Of a DNA stretch of 64,000 nt, positions 45,640 to 53,960 are shown one piece after another. Under the pieces are notes generated by a model. That model had not been told where the DNA came from, did not search any database, and saw only the letters and a list, made by a program, of their open reading frames with translations. Source of the DNA: Polaribacter filamentus (lineage in GTDB: Bacteria; Bacteroidota; Bacteroidia; Flavobacteriales; Flavobacteriaceae); the NCBI RefSeq assembly GCF_002943715.1, contig NZ_MQUA01000013.1, positions 427,001 through 491,000 of the forward strand. The letters are read 5' to 3'. Every line of letters starts with the position of its first letter. Within the stretch, counting starts at the first letter, position 1. Position numbers and translations under genes: made by a program.

Positions 45640-46317
45640 CTATTTAGTTATTTTGGTTAAAAGGCGTTTAGAGCTTCTGTTCTCTGGATTGATGGACAAC
45701 GCTTTTTTAAAGTTGATTTCAGCATTTAAAGTGTCTTTTTGGAACAAATAAGCTTCTCCTAAACTATCATAAACGTTCGAATTGGTAGGATATAGAGCCA
45801 CATTTATTTTAAAAACTTCTAGCGCCAGATTTAAATTATTTTTTCTTATATAATCATAGCCCAGTCTGTTCATCTTATTTTGATTGATAGCCGGACTCAA
45901 AGAATCTTGCTTTTTAATTTCTAAAAAAGCGGCTAAAGACTTATCATATTCTTTGGCCATAAAATATTCACTTGGCGTTTTTTCACCTTCCTTCATTTTT
46001 CTAAAATGATAGATACTACCATCATGTTCCGTTTTTGGCGCCAATTCAATATGCATTTCTGGTTTTTCAACAAATACCATTTTTTCGTTTAATGCTTTCA
46101 TATAAAATGAATTTTCGGCTACTTTTAAAGGCTCTATATCATCATTTCCTCGCCATTTTACTTGTAATACTTTATCTTTAAAATGTACTTCTAAAACTTC
46201 GTCTGTATTAAATAAGTAGCGACCAGAAGCAGCATTTATAAATGCATCAGAATTTTTTTGTGAAGTACAACTAATCAATAAAAGAAGTAAAAATAATGGA
46301 AGTAAAATTTTTTTCAT
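45640..46317 (-). CDS. Lipoprotein with C-terminal TPR repeats
   Basis: A 225-residue lipoprotein with lipobox LLLLISC|TSQ at residues 13-17. The first part after the cysteine (about 25-105) is beta-rich. From about 115 on, helical TPR-like repeats are seen (SEYFMAKEYDKSLAAFLEIKK, DYIRKNNLNLALEVFKINVALYP, DSLGEAYLFQKDTLNAEINFKKAL). The organisation resembles peptidase-associated TPR proteins, but a catalytic domain is absent. It is probably an anchor or binding protein at the inner leaflet of the outer membrane. It shares a transcript with yfiT. Confidence 0.65.
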   Translation of the reverse strand: MKKILLPLFLLLLLISCTSQKNSDAFINAASGRYLFNTDEVLEVHFKDKVLQVKWRGNDDIEPLKVAENSFYMKALNEKMVFVEKPEMHIELAPKTEHDGSIYHFRKMKEGEKTPSEYFMAKEYDKSLAAFLEIKKQDSLSPAINQNKMNRLGYDYIRKNNLNLALEVFKINVALYPTNSNVYDSLGEAYLFQKDTLNAEINFKKALSINPENRSSKRLLTKITK

Positions 46318-46483
46318 GGTTGGCTTGCTAAAATGATTCTATAGTTTAGACGACTAATTTAACCGTTTTGTTACAAAATAATGGTATTTATTTCAAATAT
46401 GTAATGCGCTTTTAATCTGAAATCCAAATTGAAAACACTTAAGTTTTCTATATTCACCGTTTAAAATAATCTAGTTTGTTTTT

Positions 46484-47158
46484 ATGAAAGAGAATATAAA
46501 CCCAACTAAAAAAATAAAGAAACCTTGGTCCACAAAAGATGCGATGGAACAAGTTTACAAAATGAAACTTTGGGGCACTAATAATGCTGATTTTTACTCT
46601 GGTTTAGGATCTCATCAACCTGAAATAATAAATCCATACATGGAGGTTTTAAAAATATTTTTAACCTCTTTTAAAACACCAATTACCGTTTGTGATTTAG
46701 GTTGTGGTGATTTTAATGTAGGCAAAGAATTGGTAAAGTATTCCAAAAATTTTATTGCAGTGGATATTGTTGAAGACCTAATAGCGCATAATAAAGAATA
46801 TTTTAAAGAAGAAAATGTAGCGTTTTATTGTTTAGATATCGCAAAAGACGAGTTGCCTGAAGCAGATTGTGCTTTAATAAGACAAGTATTACAGCATGTA
46901 TCAAATGCTGAAATTAAATGTATTGCAACCAAATTAACTGCTTTTAAATATGTGATCGTAACAGAGCATCTTCCTGTTGGAAATTTCACACCCAATAAAA
47001 ATATTATTTCGGGACAAGGAATTCGGCTAAAAAAACAAAGTGGCGTAAACTTATTAGCGCCACCATTTAATTTTAAGATAAAAGAACAAAAGCAATTAGC
47101 AGCTATTCATTTGAAGGATAACAAAGGCGTAATTATAACTACTTTATATGAACTTTAA
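46484..47158 (+). CDS. SAM-dependent class I methyltransferase
   Basis: A 224-residue protein. Motif I of class I methyltransferases is ITVCDLGCGDFNVGKEL (about 68-84), followed by the acidic residue in FIAVDIVEDLIAHN (about 90-103) and motif IV-like DCALIRQVLQHVSNAEI. No membrane segment or signal peptide is seen. The substrate cannot be assigned. It is monocistronic and divergent from the TPR-lipoprotein gene across 166 nt. Confidence 0.75.
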   Translation: MKENINPTKKIKKPWSTKDAMEQVYKMKLWGTNNADFYSGLGSHQPEIINPYMEVLKIFLTSFKTPITVCDLGCGDFNVGKELVKYSKNFIAVDIVEDLIAHNKEYFKEENVAFYCLDIAKDELPEADCALIRQVLQHVSNAEIKCIATKLTAFKYVIVTEHLPVGNFTPNKNIISGQGIRLKKQSGVNLLAPPFNFKIKEQKQLAAIHLKDNKGVIITTLYEL

Positions 47159-47174
47159 GTTGATTAAATAATGG

Positions 47175-47273
47175 TTATTCTCCTGCAGATAACAAATAGT
47201 GTCCAATTAAAAATATTATTAGTTTAATAAAGGCTGTTAAAATAATGGATTCTAAGAATTTTTTAAATGACAC
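47175..47273 (-). CDS. Possible small membrane peptide (32 aa)
   Basis: A GTG at 47271-47273 opens a 32-codon frame VSFKKFLESII then LTAFIKLIIFLIGHYLL SAGE to a TAA at 47175-47177, a short basic N terminus and one membrane helix. It follows the helical hypothetical gene at 47299 on the same strand by 26 nt. Support is only the hydrophobic profile and position. Confidence 0.22.
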   Translation of the reverse strand: MSFKKFLESIILTAFIKLIIFLIGHYLLSAGE

Positions 47274-47298
47274 CTTGCTTTTTTTAGAGATTCATGGT

Positions 47299-48027
47299 TT
47301 AAAAAATATGATCTAAATGATCTCGCTCTATATCTGTAATCAATTTCACTAGGTTTTGCTGATCTTCTTTGGTTAATCTATTAAAAATTGCATCGCCTTC
47401 AGTAATCATTTCAAGTCCTATTTCAAGTCCTTTAATTTGGTTTTGAGAATATACGGTTGTGTTTTTCCGCATGGCAGTGATGAGGTGCTGAATGACCTCC
47501 TTGATTTTCTTAATTAGAATTTTATCGTGTAAAATTTCAAATAAGGCTTGTGAACTTTCTATAAATTTTTCAATTTCTTCACGGGATAATAATTTGAGCA
47601 ATGCAGAAATCTTTGCGGCGTCATACGGTGCTTCTATTTTATTTTTGATTGCTTCAGCGACTAGATTATTCTCAAAGTTTGTTGCAGCCTTAAAGGTTTT
47701 CATGGCGCCCAACCCTGCAGTCAGTATTTTGGGTAAATGTCGTCCATATTTAAAAATAATTTTTGCAGCTTCCAGTAAGATTCGTAATAATTTTTGCGGA
47801 TGCTTAATATAATCTTCTAGACTATCAAAGGCCTGATTTAATTCTGCCCGTTTATCATGTGTTGGATACATGTAATTTAAAAAGTACAATCGAAGCTGGT
47901 TTACAGTGTCTTCATCGATGGTTTCCGGGAGACCGTAACTATCTTTGATACGCTGATATTGATATCTTTGAGAAACCGTATTTCGATATCCTTCAATTAT
48001 TTCTTCTAAAACTTTCTCTTTAATCAT
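47299..48027 (-). CDS. All-helical hypothetical protein, family not recognised
   Basis: A 242-residue cytosolic-looking protein with no signal peptide. It is predicted almost entirely alpha-helical, with amphipathic segments around 20-50 (YQYQRIKDSYGLPETI), 75-110, 125-170 and a highly charged C terminus ending RDHLDHIF. Codon use looks like its neighbours and the frame is intact, so it is a real gene. It resembles many uncharacterised Flavobacteriaceae proteins but I cannot assign a domain or function. Confidence 0.6.
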   Translation of the reverse strand: MIKEKVLEEIIEGYRNTVSQRYQYQRIKDSYGLPETIDEDTVNQLRLYFLNYMYPTHDKRAELNQAFDSLEDYIKHPQKLLRILLEAAKIIFKYGRHLPKILTAGLGAMKTFKAATNFENNLVAEAIKNKIEAPYDAAKISALLKLLSREEIEKFIESSQALFEILHDKILIKKIKEVIQHLITAMRKNTTVYSQNQIKGLEIGLEMITEGDAIFNRLTKEDQQNLVKLITDIERDHLDHIF

Positions 48028-48272
48028 TTATTGATACACTTTATAAATTGAGCGATTACTCGTTAAAGACAAGCGTTAACTTCTGTAACATTAATTTTAA
48101 GAGTTGGAACTCTCCAATTTGCATATTATGAATTCACATGCTAAATTAATAAATAAAATAGAAGGGTTTGTTAAAGAATAGGGATCGTTCGGATTTTTAT
48201 TTCAATACTCTTTTTTATTATAGTTTAACAACTGAAACTTCTCATATTCGCAGCAACATTTAATTTTAAATA

Positions 48273-48518
48273 TTAGTGCCCATTATCTGTTTTTTTCAAC
48301 CGATAGGTACTAATATATATATATATAGATACAGTATATTTTTTAGCATCCAAGTCAGCCGATATTTGTCCATTTTTAATTTGGTCAACGATGGATAATT
48401 TCTGTTCAAAAGTTGCTTTTTCGTATACTTTTTTTGGACAGATATCTTTTTTTGTGGAACAACGAGTTTTTATACGATTTGTGCGACTTAGAAATAGTAA
48501 TTTTTTTGGATGTTGCAA
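48273..48518 (-). pseudogene. IS3-type OrfA transposase relic with a TA-repeat insertion
   Basis: Residues CPKKVYEKATFEQKLSIVDQ (about 23-42) and IKNGQISADLDAKKYTVS are the N-terminal HTH part of an IS3-family OrfA, nearly the same as the relic at 52358-52666. Where that copy reads SRSTRTYWLKKYS, this one reads SIYIYISTYRLKK, because a (TA)n run around 48305-48317 replaces the recognition helix codons. The frame ends soon afterwards and no OrfB follows. It is a fragment. Confidence 0.7.
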
Positions 48519-48718
48519 ATTGTTAATTGAATGTTTGTAGGCTCGTTATTTAGTTTAAACATAAGCATAAATTTATATGGTGTTAGGCAACATTATCAGT
48601 AATTTCAGGGTTTTATCGGTTGTTAAATCTATTCTTTTAAAGTTATGAGAATATTATTACTCAAATAAGACTATTGTTTTTTCGTCATTTGAAATAAAAA
48701 ACTCTGAAAGGATTTTAT

Positions 48719-49660
48719 TTACCATGGAAGATTGAGTTGTCTTACTTCATTTAGATAAAAATCCTCTAGCTTTTCAACAAGTTCAGTTGAAATAGGGTTG
48801 TTTAAGCTTTTCACATTACTTGTTAACTGAGCTATATTTACATTCCCAGGTATAACTGTAGAGACAGCACCATATGCCAAACAAAACGAAATTGCTTTTT
48901 GTACAAGATTATCTTTTGCTTGGATAATTTCCTTTACGCTATTTACCAGATGTGCTCTGGTTTGAATATCCTGTCTGGACCAGCGATTTCTGATGTCGTG
49001 AAAAGTGCTTTTAGCAGTGTATTTTCCTGATAACCAACCTGAATCGAGAGGGATTTTAACGATGATGCCAACTTCTTTTTCTATTGCCATTGCAAATGCT
49101 CTTGAGGTATCCTGATGTAGAATATTGAAAAAGACTTCAATCACTTTAGCATTTGTGGTATTCATTAGCAGCTTCATGTCTTCGTACGTATCTAAAGATG
49201 CTCCATATGCTTTTATTTTGCCTTCTTCAATTAATTGTTCAAGGATCTCGTAATGGTCGTTTTTATTACCATCCAGATACTCAACAGGCGGACTATGAAT
49301 AATTAGTGAGTCAACATAATCAACTTGTAATCTTTTAAGGCTGCCCTCCAAAGATTCCCGAATATAATCTGAATTATAATTAGTGATACCCGAATCAGTA
49401 TGTCCGAATTTTGTGTTGATTACAATTTTACTTCTATCAACACCCTTAAGTGCTTTACCAAGCCTTTCTTCTCCTGATCCATGTCCATAATTTGGTGCTG
49501 TATCAAAAAAATTGATTCCGTATTCCAATGATTTTTCAACCAGTTTTACAGCATCCTTTTCTGACATACTTTTCCATCCGGAATTATTTCCCAACTGCCA
49601 TGCGCCAAGTCCAATTTCAGAGACTAGGGATGAGTCTTTGATGTATTTATTATATTTCAT
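48719..49660 (-). CDS. Aldo/keto reductase
   Basis: A 313-residue TIM-barrel oxidoreductase. The catalytic Asp/Tyr motif is NFFDTAPNYGHGSGEERLGKAL (about 50-71), the Lys is in VINTKFGHTDSG and the His in LIIHSPPVEY. The NADPH-binding part near the end is AVSTVIPGNVNIAQLTSNV. It resembles the AKR families of the YccK/TasC-like or D-threo-aldose dehydrogenase type, so the natural substrate is open. The gene is isolated in an accessory stretch between an IS3 relic and the DUF6671-dihydroorotase pair. Confidence 0.8.
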   Translation of the reverse strand: MKYNKYIKDSSLVSEIGLGAWQLGNNSGWKSMSEKDAVKLVEKSLEYGINFFDTAPNYGHGSGEERLGKALKGVDRSKIVINTKFGHTDSGITNYNSDYIRESLEGSLKRLQVDYVDSLIIHSPPVEYLDGNKNDHYEILEQLIEEGKIKAYGASLDTYEDMKLLMNTTNAKVIEVFFNILHQDTSRAFAMAIEKEVGIIVKIPLDSGWLSGKYTAKSTFHDIRNRWSRQDIQTRAHLVNSVKEIIQAKDNLVQKAISFCLAYGAVSTVIPGNVNIAQLTSNVKSLNNPISTELVEKLEDFYLNEVRQLNLPW

Positions 49661-49920
49661 TTTAAAATTAATTATTATTTTATAAATGCGATAAGTAGGT
49701 TATTCTTCAGTTTGTTTTTAAAAAATCATTTAAAAACTTCGTCAAATCAGATGTTTACAGTGGTTAGTGTTTGATTTTAAATCACTTAGCTTTGAATTTT
49801 GTACTTAGCTTAATAAATACTAAAACATTGATAATTAGCATAAAATCTCTATTAACTATACACCGTGTTAGCGGCTTTGTTTCTATTTTACTCGTTATCA
49901 TTTTAATCTTTTCTAAGTAA

Positions 49921-50757
49921 TTATGGGTTGCAATAATCACAATACATAGGGTCTTCGGTTGATTTTTTATGCGGATACATTTCTTCTTTTGTATATTGAC
50001 AATGTTGGCAAATGTAAATATAGCTTAATGTCGAATTGGTTGCTGAACCGCATAAGCTACATTCTAATCCTTTTTTCGCGTCTGTCACTCCAAAACCTGG
50101 AATATTGCATTGAGGACAGCAAGAATTTACCTTGTCAACCAATTTCTTGGTGGCATTTTCAATGATAGTCATTCGGCTCGGGTTGTACATTGCCCTCATA
50201 TCGGTTTCAACGTAAACCCCATTGAAATTTTTATACAGTAAATGAAATGCTTTTTTTAAGTCTTGCAATTTTGTAATGCCTTTGATTATATCGCTATAGT
50301 CTGTTTTTGACTTGCGAAGTATGAGTCCGTGAGATGGAAATTTTACTGATTCAGCAAATTCTAAAAGGTCTTTTTCATTTTCAATTTCACTACCATTGAA
50401 ATTGGTTTCCATACTCAGTTCTCTGGCGATTATTTCTAAGTTGTTCTTTTTGTCAATGAATATTAAAAACTCGTCATCTGCACTTGCAAAAAATAGTGTT
50501 GGATGAGAGCCGAAAGAGCCTTCACTTGCCACACCTAAATCGCAATTATTCATCTTCATAGCTAAAAGGCATTTTTGCCTAGCGGTGGCTATCGGGTCAA
50601 GTTTCCTTTCAATCTCTCCCGTAAAAGTTCCCAATGCATCCGTATCGAATGTTTCATCTGTAAAACACCTTACTCCTAAACCTTTTTCAAGAATTGGTGC
50701 AATTACACTTTCCTTTTTGTGCTTAGTTGCTATGATTAATTTTCTTCCGTTGAACAT
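49921..50757 (-). CDS. DUF6671-like protein with a C-terminal zinc-ribbon region
   Basis: A 278-residue protein. The first 190 residues start MFNGRKLIIATKHKKESVI and contain DALGTFTGEIERKLDPIATARQK and NCDLGVASEGSFGSHP, which I associate with DUF6671 of Bacteroidetes. The last 75 residues hold four CxxC pairs (CPQC, CSLC, CQHC, CDYC), so two zinc ribbons. The N-terminal pattern hints at a nucleotide or NTP-pyrophosphatase-like fold but no activity is known. It is 16 nt downstream of the dihydroorotase gene on the same strand and so co-transcribed with it. Confidence 0.6.
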   Translation of the reverse strand: MFNGRKLIIATKHKKESVIAPILEKGLGVRCFTDETFDTDALGTFTGEIERKLDPIATARQKCLLAMKMNNCDLGVASEGSFGSHPTLFFASADDEFLIFIDKKNNLEIIARELSMETNFNGSEIENEKDLLEFAESVKFPSHGLILRKSKTDYSDIIKGITKLQDLKKAFHLLYKNFNGVYVETDMRAMYNPSRMTIIENATKKLVDKVNSCCPQCNIPGFGVTDAKKGLECSLCGSATNSTLSYIYICQHCQYTKEEMYPHKKSTEDPMYCDYCNP

Positions 50758-50773
50758 AGGGGAGATAATCTCT

Positions 50774-52126
50774 TTAATTTGATTGTGTTGATATCGTTAT
50801 TTCCATTCCTTTAATTGTTTCGTTAAATCTTCCATTATCGTACACCAAATTTCCATTCACAAACGTTTGTTTTATTGCTGTTAGAAACGTCGTTCCTTCT
50901 AATGGCGACCAACCACATTTATACAAAAGATTGTCCTTGGCAACTGTCCATTGGCTGTTCAAATCCACCAAAGTTAAGTCTGCGAAATAACCTTCCCTGA
51001 TAAATCCTCTGTTTTTAATACGATAGAGAATTGCTGGATTATGGCACATTTTCTCCACTATTTTTTCTAATGAAATCAGACCTTGTTTATAAAACTCTAA
51101 CATACAATTAAGCGAATGTTGAACCATTGGTGCTCCTGACATAGATTGAAAATAGGGTTTTTCCTTTTCTTCTAACGCATGTGGTGCGTGGTCTGTAGTT
51201 ATAATGTCTATCCTATCATCAAGCAAAGCTTTTAATAAACCTTGTTTGTCCTTTTCTGATTTAATGGCTGGATTCCACTTTATAAGCATTCCAAGTCGGT
51301 CATAATCTTTGTCTGAAAACCATAAATGATGTACCGAAACTTCGGTAGTTATTTTTTTCTCTATTAAAGGAATGTCATTTTGAAAAAGATGTGTTTCTGC
51401 TTCTGTTGTTAAATGTAAAATATGAAGTCGAGCATTGTGGTTTTTGGCTATACCAATTGCACGTTTAGTAGCTTCATAACAGCCTTCAGCACTCCTAATT
51501 ATTGGATGAAATTTTGCCGGAATATTTTCTCCATACTTTTTTTTAAAAGCCTGCTCATTGGCTTCTACAATTTCCTCTTTCTCTGAATGAATAGCAATGA
51601 TCGAATTGCAATTGGCAAACAGTTTCTCCATTTTTTCTGGACTGTCAGCCAATAGATTTCCTTTTTTAGTAAAGTATAAGCCGTCATCAGAAACACCAAT
51701 AAATTGGCTAGTGTCCATTTTTATAACATCATCAATATTATCTCCGTTTACGCCAAGGAAAAACGAATAGTTTGCCAAAGATTTTTGGGAAGCAATCTCA
51801 TATTTTTCTCTCAGGCTCTCCGCCGTCAAAATATTCGGAACAGTATTCGGCATATCAATAAAAGAAGTTACACCACCTGCTATGGCAGCTTTACTCTCCG
51901 TATATAAATCGCCTTTGTGTGTAAGTCCCGGATCTCTAAAATGAACTTGTCCGTCAATAATTCCTGGAAATAGGTGTTTACCGGTTCCGTCAATTACTTT
52001 ATAATCTGATTCAACAACAATATTTCCAATTTGCTCAATTAGTCCGTCTGATAAAAGTACATCTGCGACAAATGATTTTCCTTCATTTACTATGGTAGAA
52101 TTCTTAATTAAAATACTCTGGCTCAT
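50774..52126 (-). CDS. Dihydroorotase (pyrC type I-like)
   Basis: A 450-residue amidohydrolase that would convert N-carbamoyl-aspartate to dihydroorotate in pyrimidine synthesis. Visible motifs are GIIDGQVHFRDPGLTHKGDL (about 55-74; the usual first metal His is Gln, as in several Bacteroidetes members), HILHLTTEAE, VHHLWFSDKDY, and the metal Asp in TTDHAPHALEEKEKP (about 311-325). The conserved core is complete, so activity is likely. A second, more canonical dihydroorotase might exist elsewhere in the genome. It forms an operon with the DUF6671 gene. Confidence 0.8.
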   Translation of the reverse strand: MSQSILIKNSTIVNEGKSFVADVLLSDGLIEQIGNIVVESDYKVIDGTGKHLFPGIIDGQVHFRDPGLTHKGDLYTESKAAIAGGVTSFIDMPNTVPNILTAESLREKYEIASQKSLANYSFFLGVNGDNIDDVIKMDTSQFIGVSDDGLYFTKKGNLLADSPEKMEKLFANCNSIIAIHSEKEEIVEANEQAFKKKYGENIPAKFHPIIRSAEGCYEATKRAIGIAKNHNARLHILHLTTEAETHLFQNDIPLIEKKITTEVSVHHLWFSDKDYDRLGMLIKWNPAIKSEKDKQGLLKALLDDRIDIITTDHAPHALEEKEKPYFQSMSGAPMVQHSLNCMLEFYKQGLISLEKIVEKMCHNPAILYRIKNRGFIREGYFADLTLVDLNSQWTVAKDNLLYKCGWSPLEGTTFLTAIKQTFVNGNLVYDNGRFNETIKGMEITISTQSN

Positions 52127-52246
52127 TCTTAATTTTCTGTGTTTGGTGTCGGGGTTTGTATTATACTGAAACAGGTTGACTTTTTTTTGTTTAACTAAAC
52201 TCGTTTAAGCTATTTTTTTTAATCGTTTAGAAGGTGAAAAAATATT

Positions 52247-52298
52247 TTGAACTGCTATTATTTTAAATTGTTAGTTCAGTCAAATTTACATTATTTCT
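52247..52298 (+). repeat. Direct repeat R1 beside the IS3-type relic
   Basis: A 52-nt block, beginning TTGAACTGCTATTATTTTAA and ending CATTATTTCT, recurs at 52783-52834 with two mismatches. About 70-80 nt to its left lies AGGTTGAC followed by a T run, also present before R2. R1 and R2 flank the OrfA relic in the same orientation, 536 nt apart. Confidence 0.75.
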
Positions 52299-52357
52299 GC
52301 GATATAATTTATATGTTATATTCCGATTTCAATGCACTTCGCTTGGTTTTTTTGCAC

Positions 52358-52666
52358 CTAGAACCCAGTGATGATTTTAAGGCCTGGAATCATATCTTGT
52401 TGAAAGTTTTTTACAAACTCTAATTCTTCAATACCCTCCTTGAGTTTTTTAATCTCTTTGTCTTTATTTGTGTTGTTATTTTGATTTTCTAAATTACTAT
52501 ATTTTTTCAACCAATAGGTTCTAGTAGATCTAGAAATAGTATATTTTTCAGCAGTAAAGTTAGCCGATATTTATCCATTCTGAATTTGGTCAACGATGTA
52601 TAATTTGAATTCAAACGTTACTTTTTCGCAAACTTTTTTTGGACAGGGATCTTTTTGTGTTTTCAT
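52358..52666 (-). pseudogene. IS3-type OrfA transposase relic with an in-frame stop
   Basis: ATG 52664-52666 begins MKTQKDPCPKKVCEKVTFEF, then KLYIVDQIQNG, a TAA at 52571-52573, and in the same frame ISANFTAEKYTISRSTRTYW and LKKYSN with a leucine-zipper-like tail (EIKKLKEGIEELEFVKNFQQ) ending at 52358. This is the full length of an IS3-family OrfA (about 102 codons), the HTH and zipper both readable. No OrfB is present. The relic at 48273-48518 is a shorter copy of the same gene. Confidence 0.8.
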
Positions 52667-52782
52667 AAGTGACTACAATTAAGTGTTTAATTTTTAGTCA
52701 ACCAATTTCAGGAAAGTGCATTCTGTATTATTTCGATATAGGTTGACTCTTTTTGAGGTTTATTTACACTGTTCAAACTATG

Positions 52783-52834
52783 TTGAACTGCTATTATTTT
52801 AAATTATTAATTCAGTCAAATTTACATTATTTCT
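52783..52834 (+). repeat. Direct repeat R2 beside the IS3-type relic
   Basis: The second copy of the 52-nt block described for R1 (two mismatches). On the minus strand it contains TGTAAATTTGACTGA, which could be the left end of an IS3/IS150-like element, and it coincides with the point where the integrase remnant loses its family character. Confidence 0.75.
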
Positions 52835-53545
52835 TTCTGTTTTGGATTTTAAAATAGGAATCGATTGTATATAGTTTTCAGTAACCAATTCATTATTTTT
52901 CACTACTTGAAAGATGCTTCCAAGCTCTGTTCTATATTTATTACGATTTCTTGCACTTATTTTTAAGACAATTCCATCAAAATAATCTAATAAATCTTTT
53001 CTAGAAATTTACCTTATATTTTTTTTTGGACACGTTTCTTCCATCAATGCAATGAATAGTTTTATCTTTCTTCTATAATCTTTTATTGTACCAATACTTA
53101 CTGCCTTTTCTTTCAAACTTAATGCAAAGTCAAAAGCTTTTGCAATAGACATTCTTTCTTGATTTTTATTCTCAGTATTTTGTTGTTTTATGGGAATCGT
53201 TTTTTGAGTGTTTTCTATAGTACTTTTCGTTGTTTTAGCTAATTTTCCCTTTACAAGCACGTTTTGTAATAGTGAAGTAATCGTATTTTCATCTAAGGCT
53301 TCCTTAACAGCAATCTTTATAGCTACGTTTATTGTTGTAGTTGGGATTACTTCTTCTTTGGGAGTTTCTGTTATCTCTTTCTAAGTAACAGTAGTTTTCA
53401 ACTGCTGATACAATTCAGAATTATCTACAAAATGATTAAAGCCTAGTTTTAATAAAAGCTACAAGTTCTTTCTTTAAGAAGACAAGATACTCATTCTAGA
53501 CTCTTTGGTTTTGTAGTGGTTTACTTTACCAAATGCATTTGCCAT
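52799..53545 (-). pseudogene. Tyrosine integrase remnant (N-terminal part)
   Basis: ATG 53543-53545 starts MANAFGKVNHYKTKES. Downstream, after frameshifts and a TAG near 53381-53384, the frame reads KEITETPKEEVIP and IAKAFDFALSLKEKAVSIGTIKDY (in two parts). An A9 run at 53019-53027 shifts the frame and it resumes ISRKDLLDYFDGIVLK, ISARNRNKYRTELGSIFQ and IQSIPILKSKTERN. These are the SAM-like core-binding domain of phage-type tyrosine recombinases. The catalytic R-H-R-Y domain is missing; the sequence breaks off in repeat R2. It lies 230 nt from tRNA-Met. Confidence 0.75.
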
Positions 53546-53724
53546 CTGTTCGAATTTACCTATTTTTGGATTTTTGAAAGAAAAAAAGACACATCAGCGC
53601 TTGGATAAATCCCCTTTTGTTGTGTAAATTTTTGGTGTTGAAAATTGGGGTAAAACTTTCGAATCGCGAACCAAATTGTGTTCAATTTTTGTTGTACCCA
53701 GAAGGTAATCATAAATTGATTGCA

Positions 53725-53760
53725 AAAAACAACAGTTTAGAGGCCTAAACTGTTGTTTTT
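53725..53760 (-). terminator. Terminator of tRNA-Met
   Basis: AAAAACAACAGTTTAG (53725-53740) and its complement (53745-53760) form a perfect 16-bp stem with a 4-nt loop, ending in a T run on the minus strand. It lies 16 nt beyond the tRNA 3' end. Confidence 0.85.
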
Positions 53761-53776
53761 TATTTATTTAAAATAG

Positions 53777-53850
53777 TAGCGAGAACGAGATTTGAACTCG
53801 TGACCTCAGGGTTATGAATCCTGCGCTCTAACCAACTGAGCTACCTCGCC
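53777..53850 (-). tRNA. tRNA-Met (anticodon CAT)
   Basis: The 74-nt minus-strand sequence folds into a cloverleaf: acceptor GGCGAGG with TCTCGCT (ends G-U), D stem GCTC/GAGC, anticodon stem CAGGA/CCCTG around TTCATAA, and T stem ACGAG/CTCGT around TTCAAAT. The last base pair of the anticodon stem (31-39) is A-C, a mismatch where U39 would be normal. CCA is not encoded. The acceptor begins G-U, unlike the C1 mismatch of initiators, so it should be the elongator form. A strong promoter and terminator frame it. It lies next to an integrase relic, a common integration site. Confidence 0.93.
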
Positions 53851-53867
53851 ATTTGTATTTGAGGGTG

Positions 53868-53897
53868 CAAATATAATCGATTTTTACATATACGCAA
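53868..53897 (-). promoter_or_regulatory. Promoter of tRNA-Met
   Basis: On the minus strand TTG (53895-53897), a 19-nt spacer and TATATTTG (53868-53875) match the Bacteroidetes consensus exactly. The tRNA 5' end follows 17 nt downstream. Confidence 0.7.
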
Positions 53898-53960
53898 GAA
53901 GTGTTTTTAATTTTTTTTAAATAGATTTAATACCTATATTGTCCATCAAAGATTTTAAGA

